NCBI GenBank assembly: GCA_900155495.1
Contig: FTLJ01000633.1
Coordinates: forward strand, 1 to 63,906
Direction: 5' to 3'
From: Porogramme epimiltina
Taxonomy: Eukaryota > Basidiomycota > Agaricomycetes > Polyporales > Polyporaceae
DNA: 63,906 nucleotides
The notes beneath the pieces were generated by a model, which worked only from the letters and a program-made list of their open reading frames with translations, ran no database searches and was not told the origin of the DNA. Position numbers and translations under genes: made by a program. This document shows positions 34,304 to 45,338 of this stretch, in pieces (position 1 is the first letter of the stretch; each line of letters begins with the position of its first letter).

Positions 34304-36238
34304 CTACAATAAGCTACTAATCGCGGTGGCGGTGGTCATCGTACTCGTCCGGCGACTCCGCCTCCGCAGGGGCATCTCTCCTTCCAGGTAAACACCATCG
34401 TACCGAATGTCCAGTTCGTACACGTCCGTCTGCTCCCCCGCCGCCGAGTCCGGATAGCTGAATGTCAATACCACGTTCGCGTCCCGCGTCCCAAACTTCG
34501 CTCGCGCCGACTTCCACGTCTGCACGTACATCGACTCGTCCGGGACCACTCGCGCCTTCCTCGCCGCCACCGCTGCCGCCAGCGACGTCCGCTCGGGGAG
34601 CGCAGACTCGATGTCGCGCTCGAATCGCACCGTCGCCCACAGCTGTGCGGCCTGCAACGATCCCCCGCCCTTCGCAGGGCACACACCCAGGTGGACCGTG
34701 AACGGATTGTACCCCACGAACCGCACGCAGCGCACGTCGCCCGGGTTCTCGAGCCTGATCCCCTCCACGAGCGCCGCGGGCGCCGCGAAGCCCAGCCGCT
34801 GGAGGCGCCTAACGCTCCGCCGCGAGAGCACGACCGTACACGGGGGCTCAAAGAAGACCATCGAGGACGTACGCGAGGACTCGATCGTCGACACCGGTCG
34901 TTCGCTCGCAACGCTCCGCCGCCGCGCGGCGCGGCTCTCCGGCTCGGCGTGGACGTGGACCTCCCGCATTGCTGGCACACCGCCACACACGCGCACGGGC
35001 GCGCGCGCGGGAGTCGTGCCGGATTTGGGTAGGTTGGGGAGTGGGACATGCGCACCGCGGTAGTAGTGATTTCGCCGGCCGCCGCGCGCGATGTACCCGC
35101 CGACAAAGTACTGGCTCCCGACGCCCGGGTGCGAGCGGAGGTAGAGCGCGACGAGGCGGCCGCGGTCGTCCTGGCACGCGAGGAGCGCGAGGGCGGCGTC
35201 CACGGTGGAGGTGTGCGCGATGGAGACGATCGGGAGCGTCGTGCGCACACCGTAGCCCGTGGGGTTGTACTCGGGCATGCTCTCGCGCAGGCCGAGTCGG
35301 GTCGCGAAGTCGCGCTGGGGGACCGGGCGGAGGTCCGCGCAGCCTGCAAACTCGGCCGGGGACGGAGCGAGGAGCGACTGGGCGCGGGCTTGTGGCGCGT
35401 AGTCGTGCTCCCGCGCGCACTCGACGAATGTTCCGCCGCGGTGGTCCTCGAGGACGGGTCCCCAGGCAAAGATGGTCTGGTCGGGGCACTTCTTCAGAAT
35501 CTCCTCTTGCAGGCGTACAAATGCGTGCCGGCCCTCTCCGTAGATGGTGGACATGTACACGCCGAAGATGCCCATCAGAGCGTATGCCTCGTCCTCGATA
35601 CGGGTGGTCTTCCGCTTGGCTGCCCATGACATGCGACATGCGACGCTGACGTCGTCGAGCCTGCGGCGGTGCGTGAGTACGAGGTGATCAACGCCTGTGA
35701 TGCGCTCGATGAGTGTCGCGAGGAGGCGCTTGGGACCGATGGGCGACCAGTCCTGGGCGAGGAAGATAACGGAGTGGGGTGCGATGAGCTCCTGGAGGGT
35801 CCAGCCGCGGGAGAACCAGACGCTGGTCCGGAATGCTGAGTGGGGTGCGTTCGGATCCTCGCCGCTGGGGACATCGTGGAGGTAGGCGTAGCACATGGCG
35901 GAGCCCTCGTACCAAGCGTACATGGAGTTGATGGCCTCGGACAGTTCGGCGCTGTTGGCCTTGTCAATGCAGCAGGTGTCGACCCACAGCCAACGGAAGC
36001 CGTCGTGACGTGCGCGGGCGCACGCGCTCTTGATCTTCAGTGACGGCCGGCGGAGTGCCCTATCACGCGCCCGGCGCAGCGTCTTGGTCGCTGGCCGGGC
36101 ATTGCTGGCCGGGCACTTGGGTACGTCCTGGAAGGGCTGTTCGTTGTGGCCCCAAACGTGGGAGAGGATCGCATAGGAGACTTCAGATGGCGTGCCAAAC
36201 CACTTCAGCTGTATGTTTTCCGTATCGAGCAGCCACAT
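34304..36238 (-). CDS. HET-domain protein 3 (intronless, tandem pair)
   Basis: One frame of 644 residues. The HET domain matches gene 2 almost block for block: VSYAILSHVWGHNEQPF, WVDTCCIDKANSAELSEA, YEGSAMCYAYLHDVPSG, FSRGWTLQELIAPHSVIF, MSWAAKRKTTRIEDEAYAL and MSTIYGEGRHAFVRLQEEIL. The C-terminal half is also colinear with gene 2 but less conserved, with shared RTSSMVFFEPPCTVVLS, FTVHLGVC, AAQLWATVRF, SMYVQTWKSARAKF and QTDVYELDIRYDG. Very high GC at third positions sets it apart from gene 2. The pair arose by tandem duplication with the same orientation. Confidence 0.93.
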   Translation of the reverse strand: MWLLDTENIQLKWFGTPSEVSYAILSHVWGHNEQPFQDVPKCPASNARPATKTLRRARDRALRRPSLKIKSACARARHDGFRWLWVDTCCIDKANSAELSEAINSMYAWYEGSAMCYAYLHDVPSGEDPNAPHSAFRTSVWFSRGWTLQELIAPHSVIFLAQDWSPIGPKRLLATLIERITGVDHLVLTHRRRLDDVSVACRMSWAAKRKTTRIEDEAYALMGIFGVYMSTIYGEGRHAFVRLQEEILKKCPDQTIFAWGPVLEDHRGGTFVECAREHDYAPQARAQSLLAPSPAEFAGCADLRPVPQRDFATRLGLRESMPEYNPTGYGVRTTLPIVSIAHTSTVDAALALLACQDDRGRLVALYLRSHPGVGSQYFVGGYIARGGRRNHYYRGAHVPLPNLPKSGTTPARAPVRVCGGVPAMREVHVHAEPESRAARRRSVASERPVSTIESSRTSSMVFFEPPCTVVLSRRSVRRLQRLGFAAPAALVEGIRLENPGDVRCVRFVGYNPFTVHLGVCPAKGGGSLQAAQLWATVRFERDIESALPERTSLAAAVAARKARVVPDESMYVQTWKSARAKFGTRDANVVLTFSYPDSAAGEQTDVYELDIRYDGVYLEGEMPLRRRSRRTSTMTTATAISSLL

Positions 36239-37209
36239 CTTTGAAGCCGCGTGAGCGACGGCGCGGTTCCCAGGCGCGGGTAGGGGACTCTACTCACAGC
36301 GGAGCTTTGTGGGTAAAAGTGGCGCTGCAGTGGGTGGCGAGGATCGTTGGCGATACGGAAATTGCGGCCACGTTGATTATCCCTGGGGATTTAAGGGGAC
36401 GCCACTATGCGGACATGGGGGGCTGTGGAGGAAAGAAAGGGGACGACGGGCATTTCTGAAGGGTCTAATACGTGGACTGCTTTTGCACATCAGGGCTTCG
36501 AGCTCGCTTCTAGATTATCTATTCTGTGAGAGCCCGACGTCAATCGGAGTCACTGGTCCCGAAAGCTGCGACTGACTTACCCACACGAATAGATATTCTG
36601 GAAGTATAGCATTAGTATGATTGAACTGATGATTATCGCCTGGAATACACGGCCGAGTCACGCCTCGAGGCAGCGGCTCCGAGTTCGAAGCAGAGGGAGC
36701 ACGGCCCGCGAAAGGGCGTAGTGCGGCTGGAAGTGTGCGTGACCGCGTCAGGACAATGCCACAACAAAAACGGACAAGCGACGCACCCACGGTTGACGGG
36801 TCCCGAGACACCGGAGGTGGCCGAGGACAGGAATGTGGGCTCGAGCGCAGACAGGCGGGACGGGAACCCCAAGTGGCTCGCATTACCAATAAAATATATA
36901 CCTAAACACACAGCGGGAGCAGCGCGGGGTGCAGGGGCGCCGATGATCGTCGGGGTGGCGCTCTATGTACATGCAGCAGGAGGATATGGAGAGAGATGGG
37001 GAGGTATACAGTGCGGACGACGGCAAGACGGGCTATGGTATGTAGCATCCGAGCGGGCGTTGGGGGGGGGAGGAGGGGAAATTCTACACCGCGATAATTA
37101 TGGCAGGGGGGCGGGAGGGTGATATCGACACAGCATCGGGTAACGAGAAAGCCAGAGAGAGAGATCCGCGAGAGAGGAGAAAAGAGACGACGCACAACCC
37201 GACCTCCGC
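36239..37209. other. Intergenic, promoter of HET gene 3 and 3' flank of noxR
   Basis: No gene is supported. A TATA-like AATAAAATATATACC lies near 36890. Short frames on both strands show no domains. Confidence 0.45.
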
Positions 37210-39551
37210 CTACTCGTCCATGCACCAGATCTCGAGACGGCCCTCAGGGCGGCCCTTGGCGTTGTGCCGGGCGGTCTCGATCGCGAGCTCGTAGTCCATC
37301 TCGTCGCGGAGGGTGACCTTGCCGCCGTCCTCGTCCTTGAACTTCATGCCGAGCGCCCCGACGACGACGCCGAACTTGCGGCTCACCATCTCGACAAACT
37401 CCTCGTACGGGGTCTCGGGGAGGAGTGCCATCCCGCGCACGTCCTCGCGGTAGTAGAGCTTCACGCGGATCTTGACCATCTCGAAGAAGTCCTCGTATTC
37501 GCCGCTCACGTACCCCTCTTCTTCCTCCTCGTACCCGCCGTAGAAGCTGCTCGCGGCGCGCGATCCCACAGACCGGCTCGTCGTCCCACGGCGCGTCAGC
37601 TTCCGCCGCACGCTCCCACCGCTCAGGCTGCCACCATAGCTGCTCGGGGGCGCCGACGGCCGCCCGTTATTCCTGCCCACGCCCTTTGCCCAGTTCGCGA
37701 CACGCCCCTCCGCACTCGGCAGTGGAGGCACCTCAGGCGCCGCCTCCTCGCCAGTGTAACCTTCGAGGTAGTCGTCGTAGAACTCGGTCATGCGCGCGCC
37801 GCCGGCCTGTTGTGGGGGCGCCATGGGGCCAGGGCCGGTAGGTGACGCGCCCTTGCGGATGCTGAGGCCGCGCGTGGGGCCGTTGAGGCCGGCAGCGACA
37901 GGTGGGCCACCACGGCCCATGCCGCCCGACGTCGCACTCCGGGAGAGGCCAGGGCCGCCGGGCGCGGTGGGGGACATCTTGGGTGGCGTCTGAGGTGGGG
38001 GCGCACCGGCAGCGCCACGGATGCGCTCGCGGGCATCGGCGGGGACGGCGATCGTCGTCTTGGCGCGCTGGAGGGCGGGGGGCTTGGGGTCGTCGCCGTT
38101 CATGGGCTTGGGAACGGACACGCTGGGGGCGGCGACGGTTGCAGAGCGGCTGAGGGAGGCGTTGGGGCCTTCATCGAGGAAGATGCCGGCGGGGGTGATG
38201 CCCTGCTTGAGGCGGGCGACGCCGGTGAACTCTGTGTAGAGGTCGTTGGTGGACTCGGCGGCGACGAGCCTGGCCTTGCCGAGGAAGTCGCGGGTCTTGG
38301 AGTTTTCAAGCTTCTTCTGGGCTGGGCGGTAGAGGACACCGACGGGCTGGGGGACGCTTAGGCAGGGGAGAGAGGATCAAGTGCAAAGGTAGACTCACGA
38401 TACTGAAGACGGTGTAACCTTCGCCCCGATCCTGGATGGCGTCGTCGATAACGCCATGCTCCTCGGTGGCCTTTTCACGCTGAGCGTCCTGCATGTCTGC
38501 AATGCCCTCCTGTACGGACATATCATTGATCAGCGCCGCGCTGATGAGTGGCACCGGAAGGTGATCTGACCTGCGCGTTGCCCATGTAGATCTGAGTGAG
38601 GCCACGGTTGAAGAGGACCTCGGCAGAGTAGAGCTTGAACTTGAGGCCGAGCTGCTCATAGTTGATGAACTGGTTGCCGCGGAGGTAGAGGAGGGCGGAG
38701 GAAAAGTCGTTGAAGGCGGCATCGTAGCGCTGGAGGAGGAAGTTGGAGACGCCGCCTTGGAAGTATCTGGAAGAAACGGGTCAGCATGGTGGGTTGGAGC
38801 CGGTGTTTGAGGAAAATGATGGTTTGGGAGGGATGGCAAACGATCGGAGCGAGTGGGAATGCGATGCGCGAGCGCATCAGGAGGAGGGGATGGATCGGTA
38901 GCTATGTGAAGCGCTGGAGACAAGACAAGTCTGAGCGGGGGGTGGCTCGTGAAGAGGGGGTGTGATGGTCATTTCCGAGGGCGGCGTCCGGAGAGTGGAG
39001 GCGACGGATCCAGAGTGCTGGGGTCATTGCGAGGGCGCTAAGCGGGGTGCGGTCGTCAAGCGGGCGAGGAGGCGTGGAGGGCAGAGGGCGGATTGTCCGG
39101 GAGTCGGACGGGGCAGGATGAGACGAGAGGGGTACAATGCACGAGGGCGGGGCGTAGGAAGGGAAGAAGTGCGGGAGGGGAGGAGACGAGAATAGAGGTA
39201 GGAGGACCAAATATAGGCTGGAGCCACGGCGTGCGATGTGGGAGGTTGTAGGACAAGGGAGGGGAGGGAAGGAGAGGAGTGGGAAGGGGGAAGAGTGGGG
39301 CAGGGTGGGTAGGCGAAGGTGGAGACTGAGACTCACGCGACGGCAAGGTACTGGTCGAGCTCTGTGGCAGCGGTAAACTGCTCTACGGCGGCTTCGTGCT
39401 CGCCAAGGGTGGCATAGATGAGGCCGATGTTGGTGAGGATCTTGGAAGAGTCAGCGATCTGGGAAAAGAGCTCCAAGCTCTTTTCAAAGTCCTCTGCGTC
39501 GTAGGCCTGGAGGGCAGCGGCCCAGGTTTCGAGTTCAGCCTTGAGAGACAT
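37210..39551 (-). CDS. noxR: NoxR, p67phox-like activator of NADPH oxidase
   Basis: Four exons (introns 38767-39336, 38510-38570, 38347-38398) give 552 residues. The N-terminal ~150 residues are TPR repeats: ALQAYDAEDFEKSLELFSQI, ILTNIGLIYATLGEHEAAVE, VAYFQGGVSNFLLQRYDAAF and AEVLFNRGLTQIYMGN, followed by VFSIPVGVLYRPAQKKLENS, which corresponds to the activation region of p67phox homologues. A disordered Pro-rich middle is followed by a C-terminal PB1 domain (IRVKLYYREDVRGMALL, YEEFVEMVSRKFGVVVGAL, GMKFKDEDGGKVTLRDEMDY). NoxR binds Rac through the TPRs and a Cdc24/Bem1-type partner through PB1, and controls NADPH oxidase in hyphal differentiation. Intron 1 is 570 nt, unusually long here, and CT-rich on the coding strand. 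Confidence 0.95.
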
Positions 39552-41392
39552 GGTGGAGTGTGCGGAGGTAGAGAGATGGGGCGATTAGAGAGGGATAAAG
39601 GATGAGTAGACGCTAGCGTGGGAGGTCGTGAGCGGGAGCGTGCCGGACGCGGTTGTGGCCAAAGGAAGGGCGGGGTGGCTGCGGGAGCAAGAAAGAGGAG
39701 GTGGACGAAGAAGAAGAAGAGGAGAACGAGAAAGACGAAAGAAGAATAGAGCGAGAACCGCCCAGAGCTCGCCCTAATGACTGCCCGACCGTCCCCTCCC
39801 CAGCGCCTATCTGCGACTGGACAGGGCCAGTCCGCTCCCGGCCGGCCCAATCACCGCCCGTCGCCATGGCCCCCCGCCGCCCGTAGCCTGCCTCATTTGG
39901 CAGTCCGGCGGCGTGCGACGTTGCGGCCGTCGGCGACGTCATCCCCCGTGGCCTTGCGTCTGTCTTGTCACGACTCTTGTCCAAGTCCTCTGCGTTGTCG
40001 GACAGGACGCCGATCCGTGCCCTCTTGCACGCGCCGTGGCCGGTGATGAGAGGGAGGCCAGACAGGCCGAGCGAGAGTGATCCGCCATCTGCGCCGCCCC
40101 ATCCTGCCTTGGCCGCGACTTCATCACGTCGCCCGCTCTCTCGGAATCGCCAGCCCAGCTTACGCACTGCTTCTCCTGCAAATCTCTCCCCCCGTCCCCG
40201 TCCCCGTCCCTCCCACGGCCCTCTCTTCCTCCCAACCTCTCTCGGCCCGCCCGTCCCATGTCCTCCCGCTTGTCATCTTCAACACTTCTTGTCATCTCCA
40301 TCTCCTTGGCTCCCTGTTTGCATCCACCTCCTCTCCCTCCGTTCACATGCCCTCCTCTTATCTTCCGACGTCCCCTCTCACCTATGTCGCCGCCTTTCGG
40401 TACTCCCCGGTCGGTATAGCACCCACACCCCGTCCCGCTCGTCGTCATTCCAAATACCGCCCCCACCTCTCTCTCCTGTCCATCCCCATGCGCACCACAT
40501 CCCACGTCCCTTATCGCCTCCACGACCCTCCCATCCTCTTCTATTCCATCCGAACGACCCTTCGTACGATCCTGTGCCCATTCCCTCCTCCAATTATTAT
40601 ACCCTCTCAACCTCTCCTCGTCTACCGCACCAACCGTACATCCGCCCGCGAAACTGCTCGCGCCGGATGCTTCCTCCCGCCCGTGCTGTGCTCCATCAGG
40701 AACACTTTCCAGCGCAATATCCACCGTCTGCTAGCTGCGGACAGACCGTACGGCAGGAACGCCTCCTCTGTCGTTGCATCACGTCTCGACTCTCCCAGCT
40801 GCGCACGTTTACGACCGTAGCCGTACTGCGTTCCGCTTCCGCTGCCGCTTACGCCCCGTTTTTCGCGCGTCCACCGTCTCAAACTGCGCATGCGCTTATA
40901 TACAGCCTTCCAGCTACCCTGAACAGGGCCGTCGTTGAATCGCACTCGCCTCTCATAAGTAGGACGCGAGAGCCCTGCCGTGCTTACGCTACTTTCTCAA
41001 AGCAGCTTATTCCACTGCATCTATGGGCGCTACCGCTTCAGCATCAGCCCGTCTATGGCAGGACCGGCCATCTAAGATCTTTCACCCTGGCTCAATCGGC
41101 GTATATTCCTACTACATAGCCCTTTCTACTGTGCCGATACACCTCGTCTCGCAGCCTAACCGTACGCTCCCCAAAGCTTATTGCATTGTAGATGTCGCGG
41201 TCACGTGGGCGTAATTGCCGGCATAAATTGCCATTCGCGACGCGCCACGCTCCCGCCACCCGCGACTCGCTCTTCTCTCCTCTCCTGACCGAGCACGCTA
41301 TTTCTGTCCGCACCCCCGCTTGGCCGAACGTAAGTCGTTTCCGCAGACGTGGGCTCTCTAGCAGCCACTCATGTCACTCTCGCAGCGTCGTC
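39552..41392. other. Long divergent intergenic region, pyrimidine-rich on plus strand
   Basis: This 1.84-kb stretch separates the divergent starts of noxR (minus) and the dynamin-like gene (plus). From ~40180 to ~40640 the plus strand is strongly C/T-rich, with CCCCGTCCCCGT repeats near 40190-40205. Two long frames overlap there on opposite strands (39965-41119 plus and 39939-40724 minus); both translate to low-complexity sequence and I do not accept either. It could hold both promoters or a non-coding transcript. Confidence 0.45.
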
Positions 41393-44300
41393 ATGACAAG
41401 TCCCACGTCGCTCACGCACGCCACTCGTTCCCGAAACGAGTCGCTAGTCCACACAGACTATGCAAAGTCTTCAAGGGAGCTCATCGACATTGTCGCTCTC
41501 CTGCGCTCTCTCGGGCACGTCCACATCCTCTCCGCTCGCGCCCCGCGTTGCTGACGCGACGCCACACATAGCGCCCACATGGACCTCGAGCTCCCCCGCA
41601 TTGTCGTCATCGGGAACCAGAGCGCCGGAAAATCCAGCCTCGTAGAGGCCATCTCCGGAGTACGCCTCATACCTCGCTCCTAGTCGCTTCCACTGACCCC
41701 CCGCCGCCCTGCAGATCAGCGTCCCGCGCGACGCTGGCACCTGCACACGCTGTCCGATGGAGTGCCGTCTCTCCCGCTCTTCTGGGTCCTGGTCATGCCA
41801 GATCAAGATCCGTTGGGAGTACGCCGCCACAGGCAGCCGCCGCTCGGACGTCGAAGAGGTCAACTTTGGCGACCGTCTTCACGACAAGCGTGCCGTCGAG
41901 CTCGCCCTCCGCCAGGCCCAGGCCGCTGTCCTCAATCGCGACGCCGGTGTGCCCTTGGAAGCATTCCTGCAGATGGACGAGCGCGCGCTCAAGGCCAGAG
42001 CTGCCATCAAGGGTTCCGGCGGGCCCGCGCCGTTCTCGCGGAACGTGGTCTGTGTCGAGCTGGCCGGCCCAGAGCTTACCGACTTGTCTTTCGTCGACTT
42101 GCCTGGTGAGCGTCCAAGTCCCCCTTTTAACACTTCCCTCGCTGAACCACCCACTAGGAATCGTACAGAACGCAGATGACGACGTCGTTCAGCTCGTCGA
42201 AGACCTCGTCAAGTCCTACATCTCCGGCGACAAGAGCCTCATCCTCGTCACCCTCCCCGTGAGCGGTGAGCGCCCTCGTCTCATGTCCTCCTCAGAGATC
42301 CTTACGCTCCCATAGACGACATTGAGAACCAAAAGGCGGCCCGTCTCGCAAAGCAAGTCGACCCCACCGGCTCTCGCACCATCGGTGTCCTCACCAAGCC
42401 CGACACTCTCACCCAGGGATCCACAAAGGCCCGCGCGCTCTGGCTCGACATCCTCGAGGGCCGCCGCCACGCCCTCCGCCACGGCTACTACTGCACGCGC
42501 CAGCCCGACGACGACGAGCGCACACGGGGAGTATCCGGCGCGGAAGCGCGCACGGCGGAGATGGCCTTCTTTGCAGACTCGGAGCCGTGGAAGTCCTCGG
42601 CGCACAGGGCGAGGCTGGGCACTGCGGTCCTCGTACAAAACATTAGCAAGCTGCTCACGGAAATCATCAGGACGTCGTGCGTCTCTCGCTGTCCCTTCTA
42701 ATTCCCCACACACTGACGAACCCGCGTATCCTGCTCACCACAGGCTCCCGACGATCCTCAGCGACGTCACACGCTTGCTCTCGAAGACCCGCGCCGATCT
42801 GCATGCCCTTCCGCCTCCCGTTGGCACCGACCCAGGCGCGTACGTACTCGACCTCGTCATGCGTTTCTGCGCCGAAGTCGCCGAGCATGTCCGCGGCTCC
42901 CCTGAGCGCGCCGAGCTCGTGCAGGGAAACCGCCGCGCGTACGATAACTTCAAGGTGGAGATACTGGGTACTTCACCTGCCTTCGTGCCTGCGCCAGAGG
43001 CCAACAAGGTCCCGAAGGAGTGGAAGCAGAGGGCGGGGTTGGGAAACGAGCAGGCTAGTACGGCAGAGGCGATGTACTTGGAGGATATGAGGATGCACAT
43101 CAAAGCGTAAGCCTGCCGTTCTCTTCCCATGTGCGATGGGCTGACTTCGCCGTTTTGCAGTTGTGTAACCCGCGAACTGCCTAACAACGTCCCGTATGCC
43201 GCCAAGCGGTCTCTCATACACAGATTTCAAGAAACGTGGCCGCAGGTCGCTCAGAACTGTTTCGAGGAGGTTAGGATCATATTCCAGGGCGTCCTCGAGG
43301 AGCTTTCGCACAGCCATTTCGGAAGCTACGATACGCTCAAGGCGGCGGCGCGGTGAGTGCTTCGCGCACACAGCATGTCACTTTCTCTTTAACACACTTG
43401 CGGGCGTAGGACCGTCATAGCCGAGGAGCTCGATGCGCGGGCGGCGGAAACCATCCGCAACCTGAAGATCATACTCAAGCTAGAAGCCGCCTCTCCGTTC
43501 ACTCTGGACACCCACTATCTCGCAGAGAAGCGCCACAAACACCTTTCGTACTACAAGGATGTGAGGGCGGGTCGCGTCTCCCCGGAAATTATCACCTCGG
43601 CGAAGCAGCTCACAAAAGAAGAACCTGCGCCCGCTACCCCAAAGTCATTCGAGCCATTCAAGTTCGCCCCCAGTAAGTCCTTGGCCCACGCAGGGTCTCT
43701 CGCGTCGCTGATCACTCGTGTTATAGCCATGAACTTGTTTGCGCCGCACATCCCCCCTCCCTCCTCTCAAGGCACTCCGTTTGGCAGCAACGCCCCGATT
43801 CCTCAGCAGCCTGTAAAGCCTTTCGCTCCCGCTCCCGCCCAGCCCTTCTCTACCACGTCCCTTGGTTTTGGGGGCCCTCAGTCGAAGAGTACACCACAGC
43901 TTTCACCATCCTCTTCTTCTTCCTCCACCTGGGGGTCCACTCCACACACGTCTGTAGGAGCGTCGGGGAAGTCGTCTCCAAACAATGGGGAAAATACCGC
44001 TCAGTCGCTCCCCAAAGCCTCAGCAGAGCAGATTCAGCGGGCCCTGTCGGCCCTCGCGGACATCGGGATCTCTGTGCAAGAGGCGGACCTTGGGAAGCTG
44101 CACCCGCCCGACGCTTACGAGGAAGAGCTGGAGCTCATGGCAGAAGTGCGCGCGTACTTTGACGTGTCTTTCAAGGTCGGTCGAGCTGTGCGAGCGCATT
44201 GATGAGGTCACGAGGCGCTGACGCGGCCATGTTCACGTATAGCGTATCGTTGACTACATCCCGCTTTCCATCGACGAGCACTTCCTGTACGCGTTCTCGG

Positions 44301-44476
44301 AGGCGCTGCAGGTGCTCATGTTCGAGAAGCTGGGCCTGGGATCGGACGGGTCGCATGCACGGTGCGAGGCGTACATTGCAGAAGATCCGCACATTGTAGC
44401 AAAACGGGAGGAGGTGATGGTGACGGCCAAGAGGCTCGAGACGGTGCAGAAGGCGCTCCTTAATTTTGGTTCTTAA
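41393..44476 (+). CDS. Dynamin-like GTPase
   Basis: Ten exons give 856 residues (introns 41515-41571, 41660-41714, 42106-42157, 42266-42315, 42677-42743, 43107-43160, 43353-43409, 43673-43726, 44176-44242). The GTPase domain has P-loop VVIGNQSAGKSSLVEAISG, switch-1 PRDAGTCTRCP, DLSFVDLPG and GVLTKPD. The stalk follows, and a C-terminal GED holds DEHFLYAFSEALQVLMFEKL and KREEVMVTAKRLETVQ. Between stalk and GED lies a ~110-residue Pro/Ser/Phe-rich insert. The overall layout resembles Mx-like/fungal dynamins acting in membrane scission or remodelling; no PH domain is seen. The first intron begins GC instead of GT, because only that junction keeps RSLGAHMDLELPRIVVIG in frame. Confidence 0.93.
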
Positions 44477-45338
44477 TTCGTGTGTTTTTGGTGTCCACAG
44501 GCTGGTGTACCATATGTCTATCCTAGGACCTGCTGAAGTATAATCATCGATGCATTCGAGGATTGAATGCTGCGCCCAAGCTCTGACGACGGTGGGCGGA
44601 GAGTCCGCGCTTTCGTCATCACGTCATGTTGGGGACCAGCCAACGAGCGTCTGAACGCCCGAGGCTGCATCGAGGCGGCCATGGCCGGACGTCTCCCCGG
44701 ATGCCCACTTCCGTCGAACTGTCACCAGTCCACGACAATGGTACGTACACCATGCTGACATCCCGGCGAGCTGGGGCAGGCATCTCTAAAATGCCCCTTG
44801 GGTCCCGTAGTCCGTTTGTGGCTCAGTGGGATGCTGCTCGTGTAGGGTTGTGCTCGTGGCGTCAGTATAAGCAGACATCCACATGATCTTGATCAGGTTT
44901 GAGAGGAGGTCAAGTTTCGGGCCCGGTGTTGGAGTGTATGTAAGTGCCGCGGCGATCTTGTACTGTAACAGAGTTGAAAACAACGATGTTCAATGTCACC
45001 CCGACCCTCGAGGTCGCCATATTGCGGGCAGACATTCGAGGCTCGGAACGGACACAGCGAAGGAAAGTGTCTGCTAACAATTCTGTGGAATAGTTCGGAA
45101 TTCCGTAGCCAAGCTACTTAGTACTAGCTCACCTTCCGGCGCTTGTTGGAGTTGATCGCACGGGGGCCAGTCATTCTACTTACTGGCAGCCAGATATTCA
45201 GTCGGGCGGCACTGATACAGCGTAACGACGTCGATAGACGATTAGCAGGAAAAGCGAAGGGTGCTGTAGAGTACATGTCCATATAATGATAACTAGCAAA
45301 TAGATTTTCTACCGTGCACAGCAGTGTCCATCGATCGT
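44477..45338. other. Convergent intergenic region
   Basis: About 860 bp between the ends of the dynamin-like gene (plus) and the flippase gene (minus). I see no gene; it should contain the two 3' UTRs. Confidence 0.5.

Noticed and set aside
39965..41119. 384-codon plus-strand open frame
   Set aside because: Low-complexity translation from a pyrimidine-rich stretch; an equally long frame overlaps on the other strand.
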